A stretch of 64,000 nt of DNA from Pirellulaceae bacterium (lineage in GTDB: Bacteria; Planctomycetota; Planctomycetia; Pirellulales; Pirellulaceae). The DNA is taken from NCBI GenBank assembly GCA_016784735.1, contig JADHUC010000009.1, positions 1 to 64,000 of the forward strand. The letters are read 5' to 3'. The position numbers and the translations under genes are program-made. A model generated the notes under the pieces. It saw only the letters and a program-made list of their open reading frames with translations. It had not been told where the DNA came from and ran no database searches. Positions 43,301 through 51,326 of this stretch are shown piece after piece (the stretch's first letter is position 1; each line of letters starts with the position of its first letter).

Positions 43301-44779
43301 TATTCGTGTCAACTCTACATATGGGAGTTGGATTCAGATACGCCGGTACGCAAGATCGAGCCTGATCCTATGACGCATGTTTCGGCGATCGCTTTTTCAC
43401 CAGTGAGCGCGAAACTCGCCATCGCCGGGGGAGTCGGCACGTCATATAGCGTTGTCGGTTTGTGGAGTCTACCCGAAGGGCGGCTGGTCTGGTCGCAGCC
43501 ATGTGAACGCACCGTAACTTCGCTTGTCTTTACGGAAGACGGGACGAAGCTTTTCGCAGGTTCCTACGAGGGCATCCACGTCAGGAACACGGCGTCGGGT
43601 GAGTTGATCTCTACCTATCGCAAGTGGTCCGGGACGAAAGATGTCGATATTTCGCCCGACGGCAAAACCGTCGCAGCAGCAGAGCTTGACGGGGTCAGGC
43701 TCATCCCTTTGGCTCTGTCCGAAGCTCGAAAAGATGCTGGCGATTCTCGCATCCACACCATTACGGAGGATGAACGCCGCGGCGATCGGGACGCTTATGG
43801 TGTGCTCGCGTTCTCTCCGGACGGGCACAGACTCGCATCGGCGACCGATCGTTCAATTGTCAAAGTCTGGGATGTGGCGACGGGAACATTGCTGCACACG
43901 ATACCGTACATATCCGATTTCGCGGGCTTTGAGGACCTCCGGGGGCCGACGATTGTCGACCTCACGTATATCGACAACGGGAGATTGGCGGCAGCAAGCG
44001 AAACACGAGAGACGTTTGAAGGTCGCATCGAGCTTATCGATATTGAATCGGGGGAGAGGACGAGGCCATTCGACGCGAGCGGCCCAGCGACGGCCATCGT
44101 GTCGATGGAAGAAGAAGGCTCATTCGCCGCATACGGAAGAGTCTCCGTATTCTATCCGACAACTGGTACTCGCACTGATCAGCATGCCCTCGGCGTGTGG
44201 AAAACGGACGACCTTTCTGCCGCAGAAATGGCCGTCCCCACTGATTCGCCCATGTACGCCATCGCGTGGTCGGGTGAGAGGCGTTTGATTGCCGTTGGCG
44301 GCGGAGAAGAAAATGACCCCAGAATTCGTTTCTGGAGTTTGGCCTCGAAAGACTGGCTGCAGGATGACCTGGATGGTCACCCTCGCGCTTTCGTGCGATG
44401 CATGGCGTTCTCTCCCGATGGCAAGTCGCTGATCTCCGGAGGGATAAGACACGTCAAAGTCTGGGACGTCGAGGACCGCACGCTCCGTTTCTCTCTTCCT
44501 TTCAAAGGCCCCCGTGTCTTCTCCGTGGTAGTATCTCCCTACGGCGACACTCTGGCATGTACGGATGGCAGAAGCATCGCACTGATTGACTTGCTCACAG
44601 GCCAACGACGTGGAGCACTCGATGGTCATCATGCCGTAGTCACCTCGCTTGATTTCTCGCCGGACGGGACGATTCTGGCATCTTGTGACAAACTTGGCGT
44701 GATCCGGTTGTGGAAAGCGACTCCGACCCCAGACGGCGGAGCGGCGTCGTCTGTTGGTGATCGAAAACGAACAGAGTGA
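40343..44779 (+). CDS. CHAT protease - STAND NTPase - transmembrane - WD40 protein (first paralog), 1478 aa
   Basis: Residues 1-190: CHAT peptidase (caspase-HetF-TPR fold) with His78 in HYGGHAD and Cys119 in LVFLNGCST. A conserved FTRNEARVFFGRGYEIRDLY segment leads into a STAND-type NTPase: Walker A YGQSGVGKSS (287-296), Walker B LIVILDQVEEVF (D359), then LILSFRKEWLPELE and a winged-helix-like region. A single membrane span (about 695-718, IALIVTTLLAGGISIGALAF) follows a run of arginines, so the N-terminus should face the cytoplasm. About 815-1465 are WD40 blades (VNVWDVSSG, VKVWDVATG, VKVWDVEDR, LDFSPDGTILAS). GGGAGG precedes the ATG. Likely a ligand-triggered oligomerising protease. Confidence 0.9.
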   Translation: MSDMTSKPAIFLAFANDAAGGARYLRNLGAEAKRIRSSLGQVDELCELVMQENATITSILDAFQQYRNRIAVFHYGGHADGFRLLLESGEGHLAAADGRGLAEFLGNQSGLQLVFLNGCSTEQQVDELLRANVSSVIATTQAVDDEVATEFGGRFYQGLASGATVATAYKEAAAAIKSAKGTDPRALYFGGHRPNSLMVADRWPWIMACRDGAEAVKNWNLPDAADNPLFGLPDLPEIQFPSTPFQFLKRFTRNEARVFFGRGYEIRDLYHKVIGGERDMSIILLYGQSGVGKSSLLDAGLVPRLESDYEVRYLRRSREGGLVDTLQLAFLPEAHGDSLGEAWQHKEKKLGKPLIVILDQVEEVFTRPNQLLPNELDEFLRTLRRIFLRRENHPAGKLILSFRKEWLPELETALNLHRLARERVFLDRLSRRGAIEAVRLSAEVVDHFGLEVDEKLPETIATDLLADRDSAVSPTLQVLLSTMWAATSNDDGNPRRFTMGLYNQLKTRGLHLGDFLDRQLMLIRKSDPSVVDSGLAYDVLAYHTTELGTAEQRTEGELDNAYGRPKDKTQALEQIAYGERRSAVDRLVRECMDNYLLVETSTDGGKRMTRLAHDTLGLLVRKRFDESDCPAQRSYRILRSRARDWEGDKAGTPLDEDDLSLVRAGWSAVRNWTQAEGRLISASLDAKGKRRESQRRRRFLLIALIVTTLLAGGISIGALAFMVRTGKDAQDIVKGSKRAVSKMDKESEEFRQLIADLGRYNAELNRIPGIWAEDPQKAREMLVDKDLFPEALRDFTWGYLHHQCGDAGTLLDAKHACSVAFSHDGSALIAGELNGRVNVWDVSSGNLKWSLTTDADSLRSICSHPSGPYFLTVSRQQSDLWDINKSEKMEIGIEGDFRGVGGAISSCGKFVALGQQRNVRERNVRVWSLESGDLLQEYEIRDFNGRAGISFSKDSQLLAAAGTELRIERAPIESGQDERGQDRKITYSCQLYIWELDSDTPVRKIEPDPMTHVSAIAFSPVSAKLAIAGGVGTSYSVVGLWSLPEGRLVWSQPCERTVTSLVFTEDGTKLFAGSYEGIHVRNTASGELISTYRKWSGTKDVDISPDGKTVAAAELDGVRLIPLALSEARKDAGDSRIHTITEDERRGDRDAYGVLAFSPDGHRLASATDRSIVKVWDVATGTLLHTIPYISDFAGFEDLRGPTIVDLTYIDNGRLAAASETRETFEGRIELIDIESGERTRPFDASGPATAIVSMEEEGSFAAYGRVSVFYPTTGTRTDQHALGVWKTDDLSAAEMAVPTDSPMYAIAWSGERRLIAVGGGEENDPRIRFWSLASKDWLQDDLDGHPRAFVRCMAFSPDGKSLISGGIRHVKVWDVEDRTLRFSLPFKGPRVFSVVVSPYGDTLACTDGRSIALIDLLTGQRRGALDGHHAVVTSLDFSPDGTILASCDKLGVIRLWKATPTPDGGAASSVGDRKRTE

Positions 44780-44815
44780 TTCCTCTGACAGTGTACCGAC
44801 CAAACATCGACCATT

Positions 44816-47800
44816 ATGAACAAGCCAATCATCTTACTGGCGTTTGCCAACAACCGTGACGACACCGTCGGCTATTTACGGAATCTGCCCGACGAAGCGC
44901 GGTGGGTGCGGGACGTGCTGAGTTCCGCCGAGCAGGCCGGGTTGTGTGAAGTGGAAGTGCGATCGAATTGCACGGCCAGTGACGTATTCCAGGTGTTTCA
45001 GGATCCGAGGTTCCGCAACCGCATCGCCATCTTCCACTATGGAGGTCATGCCAACGGCTACCAACTGTTGCTGGAATCGTCGGAGGGTCAGGCGGCAGCG
45101 GCGGACGCCGGTGGGCTGGCCGCGTTTCTCGCGCAGCAACAAGGGCTGCAACTGGTGTTTCTGAACGGCTGTTCGACGCAGCAGCAGACCCGTGGGTTGC
45201 TCGACGCGAACGTCTCGGCGGTGATTTCCACGTCACGTGCCATCGACGACCAGGTGGCCACCGACTTTGCCCGCCAGTTCTATCAAGGGCTGGCGGGCGG
45301 GGCGACGATTCGTACGGCCTACAACGAAGCCGAAGCTGCGGTGCAGATGGCCAAAGGTGGCAAGACGCGAGCGCTGTACTACGGCGGCCCGGACGATTCG
45401 CGAAGCCAACAGGTGGACGACCGCTGGCCCTGGAATCTGGATTTGCGTGAAGGTTCTGAGAAGGCCGCCCAGTGGAACCTGCCCGAGGCGGTGAATGACC
45501 CCTTGTTCGGTTTGCCGCCGCTGCCGGAACAAGATTTGCCGGAAAGCCCCTATCGGCATTTGAACTGGTTCACCCGCAAGGATGCCGAGGTGTTCTTCGG
45601 GCGTGGCCATCAAATCCGCGAGCTATACGACCGTCTGACCGCCCCTCGCACAGCACCGATCATACTGTTCTACGGCCAGTCGGGCGTGGGCAAGTCGTCC
45701 ATCCTCGCAGCCGGACTCCTTCCCCGCCTCGAGCGAGACCACGAAGTCCGCTATTTGCGGCGCACCCAAGGTGGGCTGCTGGATACTCTTCAGTTGGCAT
45801 TCTTACCGGAAGCGTCCGACGTGCCGATCGAAAAGGCCTGGCGGGCGAAAGAGAAACGAGCGGGCAAGCCGCTGATCGTGTTCCTGGACCAAGTGGAAGA
45901 AGTCTACACACGTACTATTGCAGACCTGCCCGACGAGTTGGAGCAACTGTTGCTGGTGGTCAAGGCCGCGTTCGGCGATCCGAGTCGTAGGCCACAAGGC
46001 AAGCTGGTACTGGGTTTCCGCAAAGAGTGGCTGGCCGAGTTGGAAACGCAACTGGTCGACTACAAATTGCCGCAAACCAAGGTGTATCTGGAACCGCTAG
46101 ACCGCCGCGGCATCATCGAGGTGGTCTCGGGACCGGCTCGATCCGAGCCGTTGCGCGACCGCTACGGGCTGACCGTCGAAGATGGACTGGGCGAGATCAT
46201 CGCCGACTTTCTCATGGAGGACCGCGGCTCGGCAATTGCTCCAACCTTGCAGATTCTGCTAACCAAGATGTGGAGCAAGGCAACGGAGGCCAACTACGAT
46301 CACCCGCATTTCAGCCTGGGACTTTACCAACACTTGAAACGCGATGGAATTCTGCTGACTGACTTCCTCGATCAACAAATCGCGGCGTTTCGCCAGCGGT
46401 ATCCCAAGGCGACGGATTCAGGATTGTTGCTGGATATCCTGGCGCTACATACCACGCCACTGGGCACGGCCGACCAGTGTTCCGTCGAGCAGTTGCAGGA
46501 ACAATACGCTCACGTGGGTGACACGCTACCCGCGCTACTGCAGCATTGCCAAGATCTGTATCTGTTGACGGTGGTGACCCGCCCGCTGAAAGACAGCCCT
46601 AGAACGACTCGCTTGGCACACGACACGTTGGCTCCACTGGTCCGCAAACGATTCGACGAATCGGACAAACCAGGACAGCGGGCCCGCGGGATCCTGGAAA
46701 ACCGCACGCGGTCGTGGCTCACAGCGAAAGATCTGGCTTTGGTCAAAAAGGGCACTGCTGGAATGCGTTGTCTTACGGACGAAGAAAACGCAGTACTTGT
46801 AAGAAGCCGCAGAAGACGGCTGGCTGGGAGATTGGCCTGGGTATTCGCCGCGACGGTCGCGATTCTCCTTATCACCGTTGCCGGTTACTTTTCCATACAA
46901 ACCCGTATCAAAAACGCTGAGGCAGCCGTGGCGGAACAGCAGCGAATCGCCCAGCAATTGGCGGCTCACGCACAGGCCGAGTTTGCACGTAGCGGACAAC
47001 CACAGTTCCTTGAGCGAAGCGCCTTGCTTTCGATCGAATCGTTGCGGCGCCAGTCATCGTTGCAGGCGGAATTGACGTTGCGCTCGGCCATGGCACGTCT
47101 CCCACGAGAAGTGCTTCGCAGGAAATTGCCCGACGGTGTCCTCCATGTGACCTTCAGCCCTTCTGGACGGTACTTGGGTGTCGGCGGAAGTCGCAATCTC
47201 CGTGTGATCGCCACAACCGACTGGCATGATGTCATTCAAGAAGAGATTGCGTACAACCTCGATGCGATTGCCTTCAGCCGAGACAGCCGCTACGTGGCTG
47301 TAGCCCATCAGTTTGGAACGAGGATCTATTCTCTAGAGACCGGTGAACCACCTAGAGATCTGAAAACGATGGCGATAGCTAGGAAACTGGCGTTCCATCC
47401 TGTGCAGGATTGGCTGGCTAGTTGGCCAGGCGCGGTGGTCGACCGGGAAAATAGACTGGCAGCCGTAACGGTCCAGGATGTGGATACGGAACACGTCGTT
47501 AACGGAGATGAGCATACACATGACTGGCGAGTGGGTAACCTTGCATTTAGCCAAGACGGAACATTTCTGGCGAGTTGCGGCGGTGACCGAAGGATCATTG
47601 TGAGTGATACCGACGCCTGGAAAGTGATCGACGAATTCGAGCTTTCCGACACCATTTGGGATGTTTCGTTTTCGCCGAAGCAGAAGTTCATCGGTGCGGC
47701 TGTCCGTGATGGTCATGTGCTCGTGCGAGATTTCGAGAATAGGGAGACAATTCGCGACTGGCGTCATTCGGGAGTTTTCGCAGTGGCATGGAGTCCGGAC

Positions 47801-49378
47801 GGGATGACTCTGGCGTCGGCGGGTGACAGAACTTGTTCTTTGTGGGACGTCGAAACGGATCGGGAGAAGGTACGCTTGATGCACGCGGCCGAGGTCAGCA
47901 AAGTCCGTTTCGCCCCCAATAACGAATGGGTCGCCACTGCAAGCGAGGACTTCACGGCTCGAGTCTGGGATTCTCGGGATGGGAGCGAACTGGTTCGGGT
48001 GGTTCATGAGAAGGAGGTATACGATATCGCGATAAGCCCCGACTGCAAACGATTGGCAACCGCGAGTCTAGACAACTTTGTACGCGTTGTCGATGCCTCG
48101 CGTTTCGGAGAGAAGATGCGGTTGCCGCTGGACCTCAGTCCGTGCGACATAAGTCTGATGTGCGCCGGTCCCCTTGGGAAACATGTAGCAGTGACAGATG
48201 GCGACCATGAGAAACCACATCGTGCGTATCTCGTTGATACGGATACCGGAACTGTGGCTGTGGTGGACTTACCCTCGATGGCAGTCAAGATGAGTTTCGG
48301 TCAAAAAGGAGATTTGCTGGCCATCGGTTGCAGCGGCGGTGATGTCGCAGTCGCGTCCCCAAGTAGAGCAAAAGCTCCAAGATTCTTGTCCACTCCTGAA
48401 TCACGCTTTGTGCAGAAATCGTGCAAGGTGTTGGTGTTGAGTGCTTCGGCAAAGCTCCTCTGCGCGGGATTCCAAAATGATCATACATACCTTTGGGATC
48501 TTGATTCTCGGGAGCCACCCTTGCTGCTGCAAGACACGCAGCACTCTTCCGATGCTGATTTCCATCCTGACGAGTCTCTTGTGGCCGTTGCCGGAAAACA
48601 GGGGATACAGCTCGTTTCCACGGAAGACACCACAAAGCGGCAGACTCTCAGCCTGGACGATAATGTCAACCATTTGAGATTTTCATCCGACGGCCAATGG
48701 TTGTGTGCGTCGGGCGGTATCGCGGAAACCGAATTCTTGCGGATTTGGAAGATTAGCGACGCGCCGATGGAACAAGAGGGTCAGCCCAAGCCGATTCACG
48801 ACCTTCCAGTGATGGGACCTGTGCAGGCGATGAGCCTGAGCCCGGACGGCCGGTATGCCATTACGGTTTCTGATACGACCAACCTAGTGACAGATTCTGG
48901 TCTGGGGCAAGTATGGGACATCCGAGACGGCCGGGAGGTGTTCCGGTTCTCTGCAAGAGAGCCAGGGTTACTTCCGTCGAGCCCAGGGTCGACGCCCGGG
49001 ATTCTATGCTTCGAGAGCGACCGGCAACTGATGGGCAACACCGCGAAGGAGCATTACTTCGCAGTGTTCGGTTACTCCTCAGATCTGCGGATCTGGAGCG
49101 TGGAAGCGCAGCGTGAAATCGGGCGCATTTGCCACCTCGAACAGGTGACTGACGCCGCCCTGATAGGCAACCAACGTTTCGTCGTATCGCTCGCTGGACA
49201 GACCCTTCAGGTTTCACTATTGGGGCAGGAGGATCTGGTCGCCGAAGCCTGTTCACGTCTCACTCGCGACCTTTCACGTGAAGAATGGCGGGATTATGTA
49301 GGGGCGGAACCTTATCGCACGACGCGCGACTTCGATTCAAAACCCGTACTACCCCGGCAGGATGTCGATCTCAATTAG
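44816..49378 (+). CDS. CHAT protease - STAND NTPase - transmembrane - WD40 protein (second paralog), 1520 aa
   Basis: Same order as the preceding gene: CHAT with His78 (HYGGHAN) and Cys119 (LVFLNGCST), FTRKDAEVFFGRGHQIRELY, Walker A YGQSGVGKSS at the same position, LIVFLDQVEEVY, LVLGFRKEWLAELE. A membrane span (about 670-692, WVFAATVAILLITVAGYFSI) after Arg-rich sequence is followed by a coiled coil (NAEAAVAEQQRIAQQLAAHA) not seen in the first paralog. WD40 blades fill about 770-1490 (VIVSDTDAW, CSLWDVETD, ARVWDSRDG, LSPDGRYAITVS). The first 600 residues align closely with the paralog, whereas the propellers differ strongly. It starts 36 bases after the preceding stop with a weak ribosome site. 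Duplicated sensor with probably a different ligand. Confidence 0.9.
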   Translation: MNKPIILLAFANNRDDTVGYLRNLPDEARWVRDVLSSAEQAGLCEVEVRSNCTASDVFQVFQDPRFRNRIAIFHYGGHANGYQLLLESSEGQAAAADAGGLAAFLAQQQGLQLVFLNGCSTQQQTRGLLDANVSAVISTSRAIDDQVATDFARQFYQGLAGGATIRTAYNEAEAAVQMAKGGKTRALYYGGPDDSRSQQVDDRWPWNLDLREGSEKAAQWNLPEAVNDPLFGLPPLPEQDLPESPYRHLNWFTRKDAEVFFGRGHQIRELYDRLTAPRTAPIILFYGQSGVGKSSILAAGLLPRLERDHEVRYLRRTQGGLLDTLQLAFLPEASDVPIEKAWRAKEKRAGKPLIVFLDQVEEVYTRTIADLPDELEQLLLVVKAAFGDPSRRPQGKLVLGFRKEWLAELETQLVDYKLPQTKVYLEPLDRRGIIEVVSGPARSEPLRDRYGLTVEDGLGEIIADFLMEDRGSAIAPTLQILLTKMWSKATEANYDHPHFSLGLYQHLKRDGILLTDFLDQQIAAFRQRYPKATDSGLLLDILALHTTPLGTADQCSVEQLQEQYAHVGDTLPALLQHCQDLYLLTVVTRPLKDSPRTTRLAHDTLAPLVRKRFDESDKPGQRARGILENRTRSWLTAKDLALVKKGTAGMRCLTDEENAVLVRSRRRRLAGRLAWVFAATVAILLITVAGYFSIQTRIKNAEAAVAEQQRIAQQLAAHAQAEFARSGQPQFLERSALLSIESLRRQSSLQAELTLRSAMARLPREVLRRKLPDGVLHVTFSPSGRYLGVGGSRNLRVIATTDWHDVIQEEIAYNLDAIAFSRDSRYVAVAHQFGTRIYSLETGEPPRDLKTMAIARKLAFHPVQDWLASWPGAVVDRENRLAAVTVQDVDTEHVVNGDEHTHDWRVGNLAFSQDGTFLASCGGDRRIIVSDTDAWKVIDEFELSDTIWDVSFSPKQKFIGAAVRDGHVLVRDFENRETIRDWRHSGVFAVAWSPDGMTLASAGDRTCSLWDVETDREKVRLMHAAEVSKVRFAPNNEWVATASEDFTARVWDSRDGSELVRVVHEKEVYDIAISPDCKRLATASLDNFVRVVDASRFGEKMRLPLDLSPCDISLMCAGPLGKHVAVTDGDHEKPHRAYLVDTDTGTVAVVDLPSMAVKMSFGQKGDLLAIGCSGGDVAVASPSRAKAPRFLSTPESRFVQKSCKVLVLSASAKLLCAGFQNDHTYLWDLDSREPPLLLQDTQHSSDADFHPDESLVAVAGKQGIQLVSTEDTTKRQTLSLDDNVNHLRFSSDGQWLCASGGIAETEFLRIWKISDAPMEQEGQPKPIHDLPVMGPVQAMSLSPDGRYAITVSDTTNLVTDSGLGQVWDIRDGREVFRFSAREPGLLPSSPGSTPGILCFESDRQLMGNTAKEHYFAVFGYSSDLRIWSVEAQREIGRICHLEQVTDAALIGNQRFVVSLAGQTLQVSLLGQEDLVAEACSRLTRDLSREEWRDYVGAEPYRTTRDFDSKPVLPRQDVDLN

Positions 49379-49447
49379 CGTTGGCTCGGTCTTAAACGCA
49401 GTGAGCCCAACATTGACACGTCGCATTCGGATGAAGCTAGAGGCCGT

Positions 49448-50069
49448 TCAAGGACCTGCACGAACCGGCGGTGTCATGCGGTCGACGAAGCCGGCGTTGT
49501 TCTTCCGCAGTTGGGCGATGGCTGCGGCACGGAACTGGTTCAGTCGCTGGGCATGTTCGGGTTTGACGGCCAGATTGTTTAGTTCGTCTGGATCTTCGCG
49601 CAGATCGTACAGTTCCTCCAGGTCGTTGGGAATCAAAGGTCGTACGTATTTGTAGCGTCCTTCGCGCAGCATCACGTACCAGGGGGCGCCGCCGTGGTAT
49701 GCGTCTTTGCCGGTTGGGATTACGTCGGTGTCGGATCCGTACTTGCGGCCGGTGGCCGTCATCAGCATCGGGTGCGGCCAATCGGCTGTCGGCTCGGCCA
49801 GTAGAGGCGAGAGGTTGTGGCCGTGCATGGGCCAGGGGAGGTCGATTCCTGCGAAGTGGAAGAACGTGGGGACAAGATCCACGCCGCCCACGGGCGCGGG
49901 ACAGACGCTGCCTTGTGGGATGCGCCCAGGCATGCTGTTAACCGTCCGTGTAGATGAACAGGATATTCGGCCGTTTCGATCGAGCCGCCGCTCGGGCAGA
50001 ACGAATCTCCAAGCCGCAGATGATCAACAGACCCAACAGCACCAAATGCAGTTCACGATTTGGGAGCAT
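49448..50069 (-). pseudogene. Sulfatase pseudogene with a large internal deletion
   Basis: From an ATG at 50069 the minus strand reads a signal peptide and then SKRPNILFIYTDG, the N-terminal metal-binding start of an arylsulfatase. A TAA follows at 49940-49938. Directly after, the C-terminal part of a sulfatase resumes: RIPQGSVCPAPVGGVDLVPTF, then LREGRYKYVRPL, LEELYDLREDPDELNNLA and FVDRM to a stop at 49448. The central few hundred codons, including the C/S-x-P-x-R formylglycine site, are gone, so it cannot be active. It lies head-on against the second CHAT-STAND gene, 69 bases beyond its stop. Confidence 0.85.
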
Positions 50070-50270
50070 GATTCGAGACGTGATGTCCTCACGTAGTCAG
50101 TTGACGATAAGCTCGCAGTGTCGTGATTATGTCGCGCCGCGTTTGTGGAGTCAAAACAGGTTTGGCTGACGACACGGCAACGTCTCCACATGCCGAGGGC
50201 ATCTATCGCTCGCCAAGTTCTTGCGGGGTGTGTCTGACGCATGTAGGCTGTTGCAAAAGGGAGGGTTGCT

Positions 50271-51248
50271 ATGACACGATTCGCGCCAACGTTAGGCCCC
50301 GCGTTCTGGCGAACGCGGCTACTCGCGAGCTTTCTTGTGCCGCTCGCCTTGTGCGTAGCCTGCCCGGCGATCGCGGCCGACAAGCCGCTGGTCGTGGAAC
50401 TGTGGCCCGGCAAGGTCCCGGACGAGGTCGGCAACATCGGTGCGGAAAAGGTCGTGATGTCACCGGAGTTGGACCGTAAGCAGGTCGAAGTCACGGAGTC
50501 GACCCGGATGGTGACCAACGTGAGTAAACCGACCATCACGATCTATCGGCCGGCGAAGGACAAGGATGCTGGATCGGCGGCCCTGATCTGCCCTGGGGGC
50601 GGCTACTGGAACCTGTATTGGGAATTGGAGGGCGAGGAGGTCGCTGCTTGGCTGAATTCGCTGGGCGTGACTGGCATCATCCTCAAGTACCGTGTGCCGC
50701 GCCGACCCGACGAGCCGAAACGCCAGCCGGCACGACGCCCGCAGCAGGATGCTCAACGGGCCGTCAGCCTGGTACGGAGCAAAGCCGGCGAATGGGGAAT
50801 CGATCCCAAGCGAATCGGCATGGTCGGCTTCTCGGCGGGGGGCCATCTGGCATTGGCAACGGCTACCGGTTTCGAGAAGCGGACGTATGAACCGATCGAC
50901 GACATCGACAAAGTGAGCTGCCGGCCCGATTTCGCCATCCTGTGCTATTCGGGCTATCTGAAGGCCAACGACAAGGATGAACTAGCTCCCGGCCTGCGGA
51001 TCCCAGCGGGGACACCCCCGATCTTTCTGGCGCATGGCGGCGACGATATCATCAGCCACCCCGGTCACAGCGTGGTCGCGTACCTGGCCTTGAAGCAAGC
51101 GGGCGTCCCGGCCGAGTTGCATGTGTATGCAACAGCCGCCCACGACTTCGGTGTTCGACCGAGCGACCATCCATGCAGCACTTGGACGAAGTCCTGCGCT
51201 GACTGGCTGCAGCAACAGGGATTGCTCAAACCACTCGCGAGCGAATGA
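50271..51248 (+). CDS. Exported alpha/beta hydrolase (esterase/xylan-esterase-like), 325 aa
   Basis: GGGAGGG lies eight bases before the ATG. A signal peptide (to about residue 35, CPAIAAD) is followed by AALICPGGGYWNLYWELEG (HGGG-type oxyanion region), nucleophile elbow GFSAGGH, and late LAHGGDDIIS plus TAAHDFGVR for the Asp and His. This is the BD-FAE/esterase D-like group common in planctomycete polysaccharide loci, cleaving acetyl or feruloyl-type esters. First gene of the plus-strand run that continues with the transglutaminase-like and propeller proteins. Confidence 0.9.
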   Translation: MTRFAPTLGPAFWRTRLLASFLVPLALCVACPAIAADKPLVVELWPGKVPDEVGNIGAEKVVMSPELDRKQVEVTESTRMVTNVSKPTITIYRPAKDKDAGSAALICPGGGYWNLYWELEGEEVAAWLNSLGVTGIILKYRVPRRPDEPKRQPARRPQQDAQRAVSLVRSKAGEWGIDPKRIGMVGFSAGGHLALATATGFEKRTYEPIDDIDKVSCRPDFAILCYSGYLKANDKDELAPGLRIPAGTPPIFLAHGGDDIISHPGHSVVAYLALKQAGVPAELHVYATAAHDFGVRPSDHPCSTWTKSCADWLQQQGLLKPLASE

Positions 51249-51326
51249 TCGCTGAAACCCCGGCTTCGCGATGCGGCGAAGACGGTTTGGTGCACGCGAC
51301 AAATACAACATATTGGAGCAGATACG

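Noticed and set aside
37036-49378. Transposase, integrase or tRNA at the edges of the caspase-CHAT cluster
   Set aside because: Looked for at both ends and not found; only sulfatase fragments are present, so a classical mobile island is not claimed.
41287-49378. Possibility that the CHAT-STAND-WD40 genes are PQQ or BNR propellers like the rest of the window
   Set aside because: Blades show WD-type VWDV motifs and follow an NTPase with Walker motifs and a membrane span; different family.
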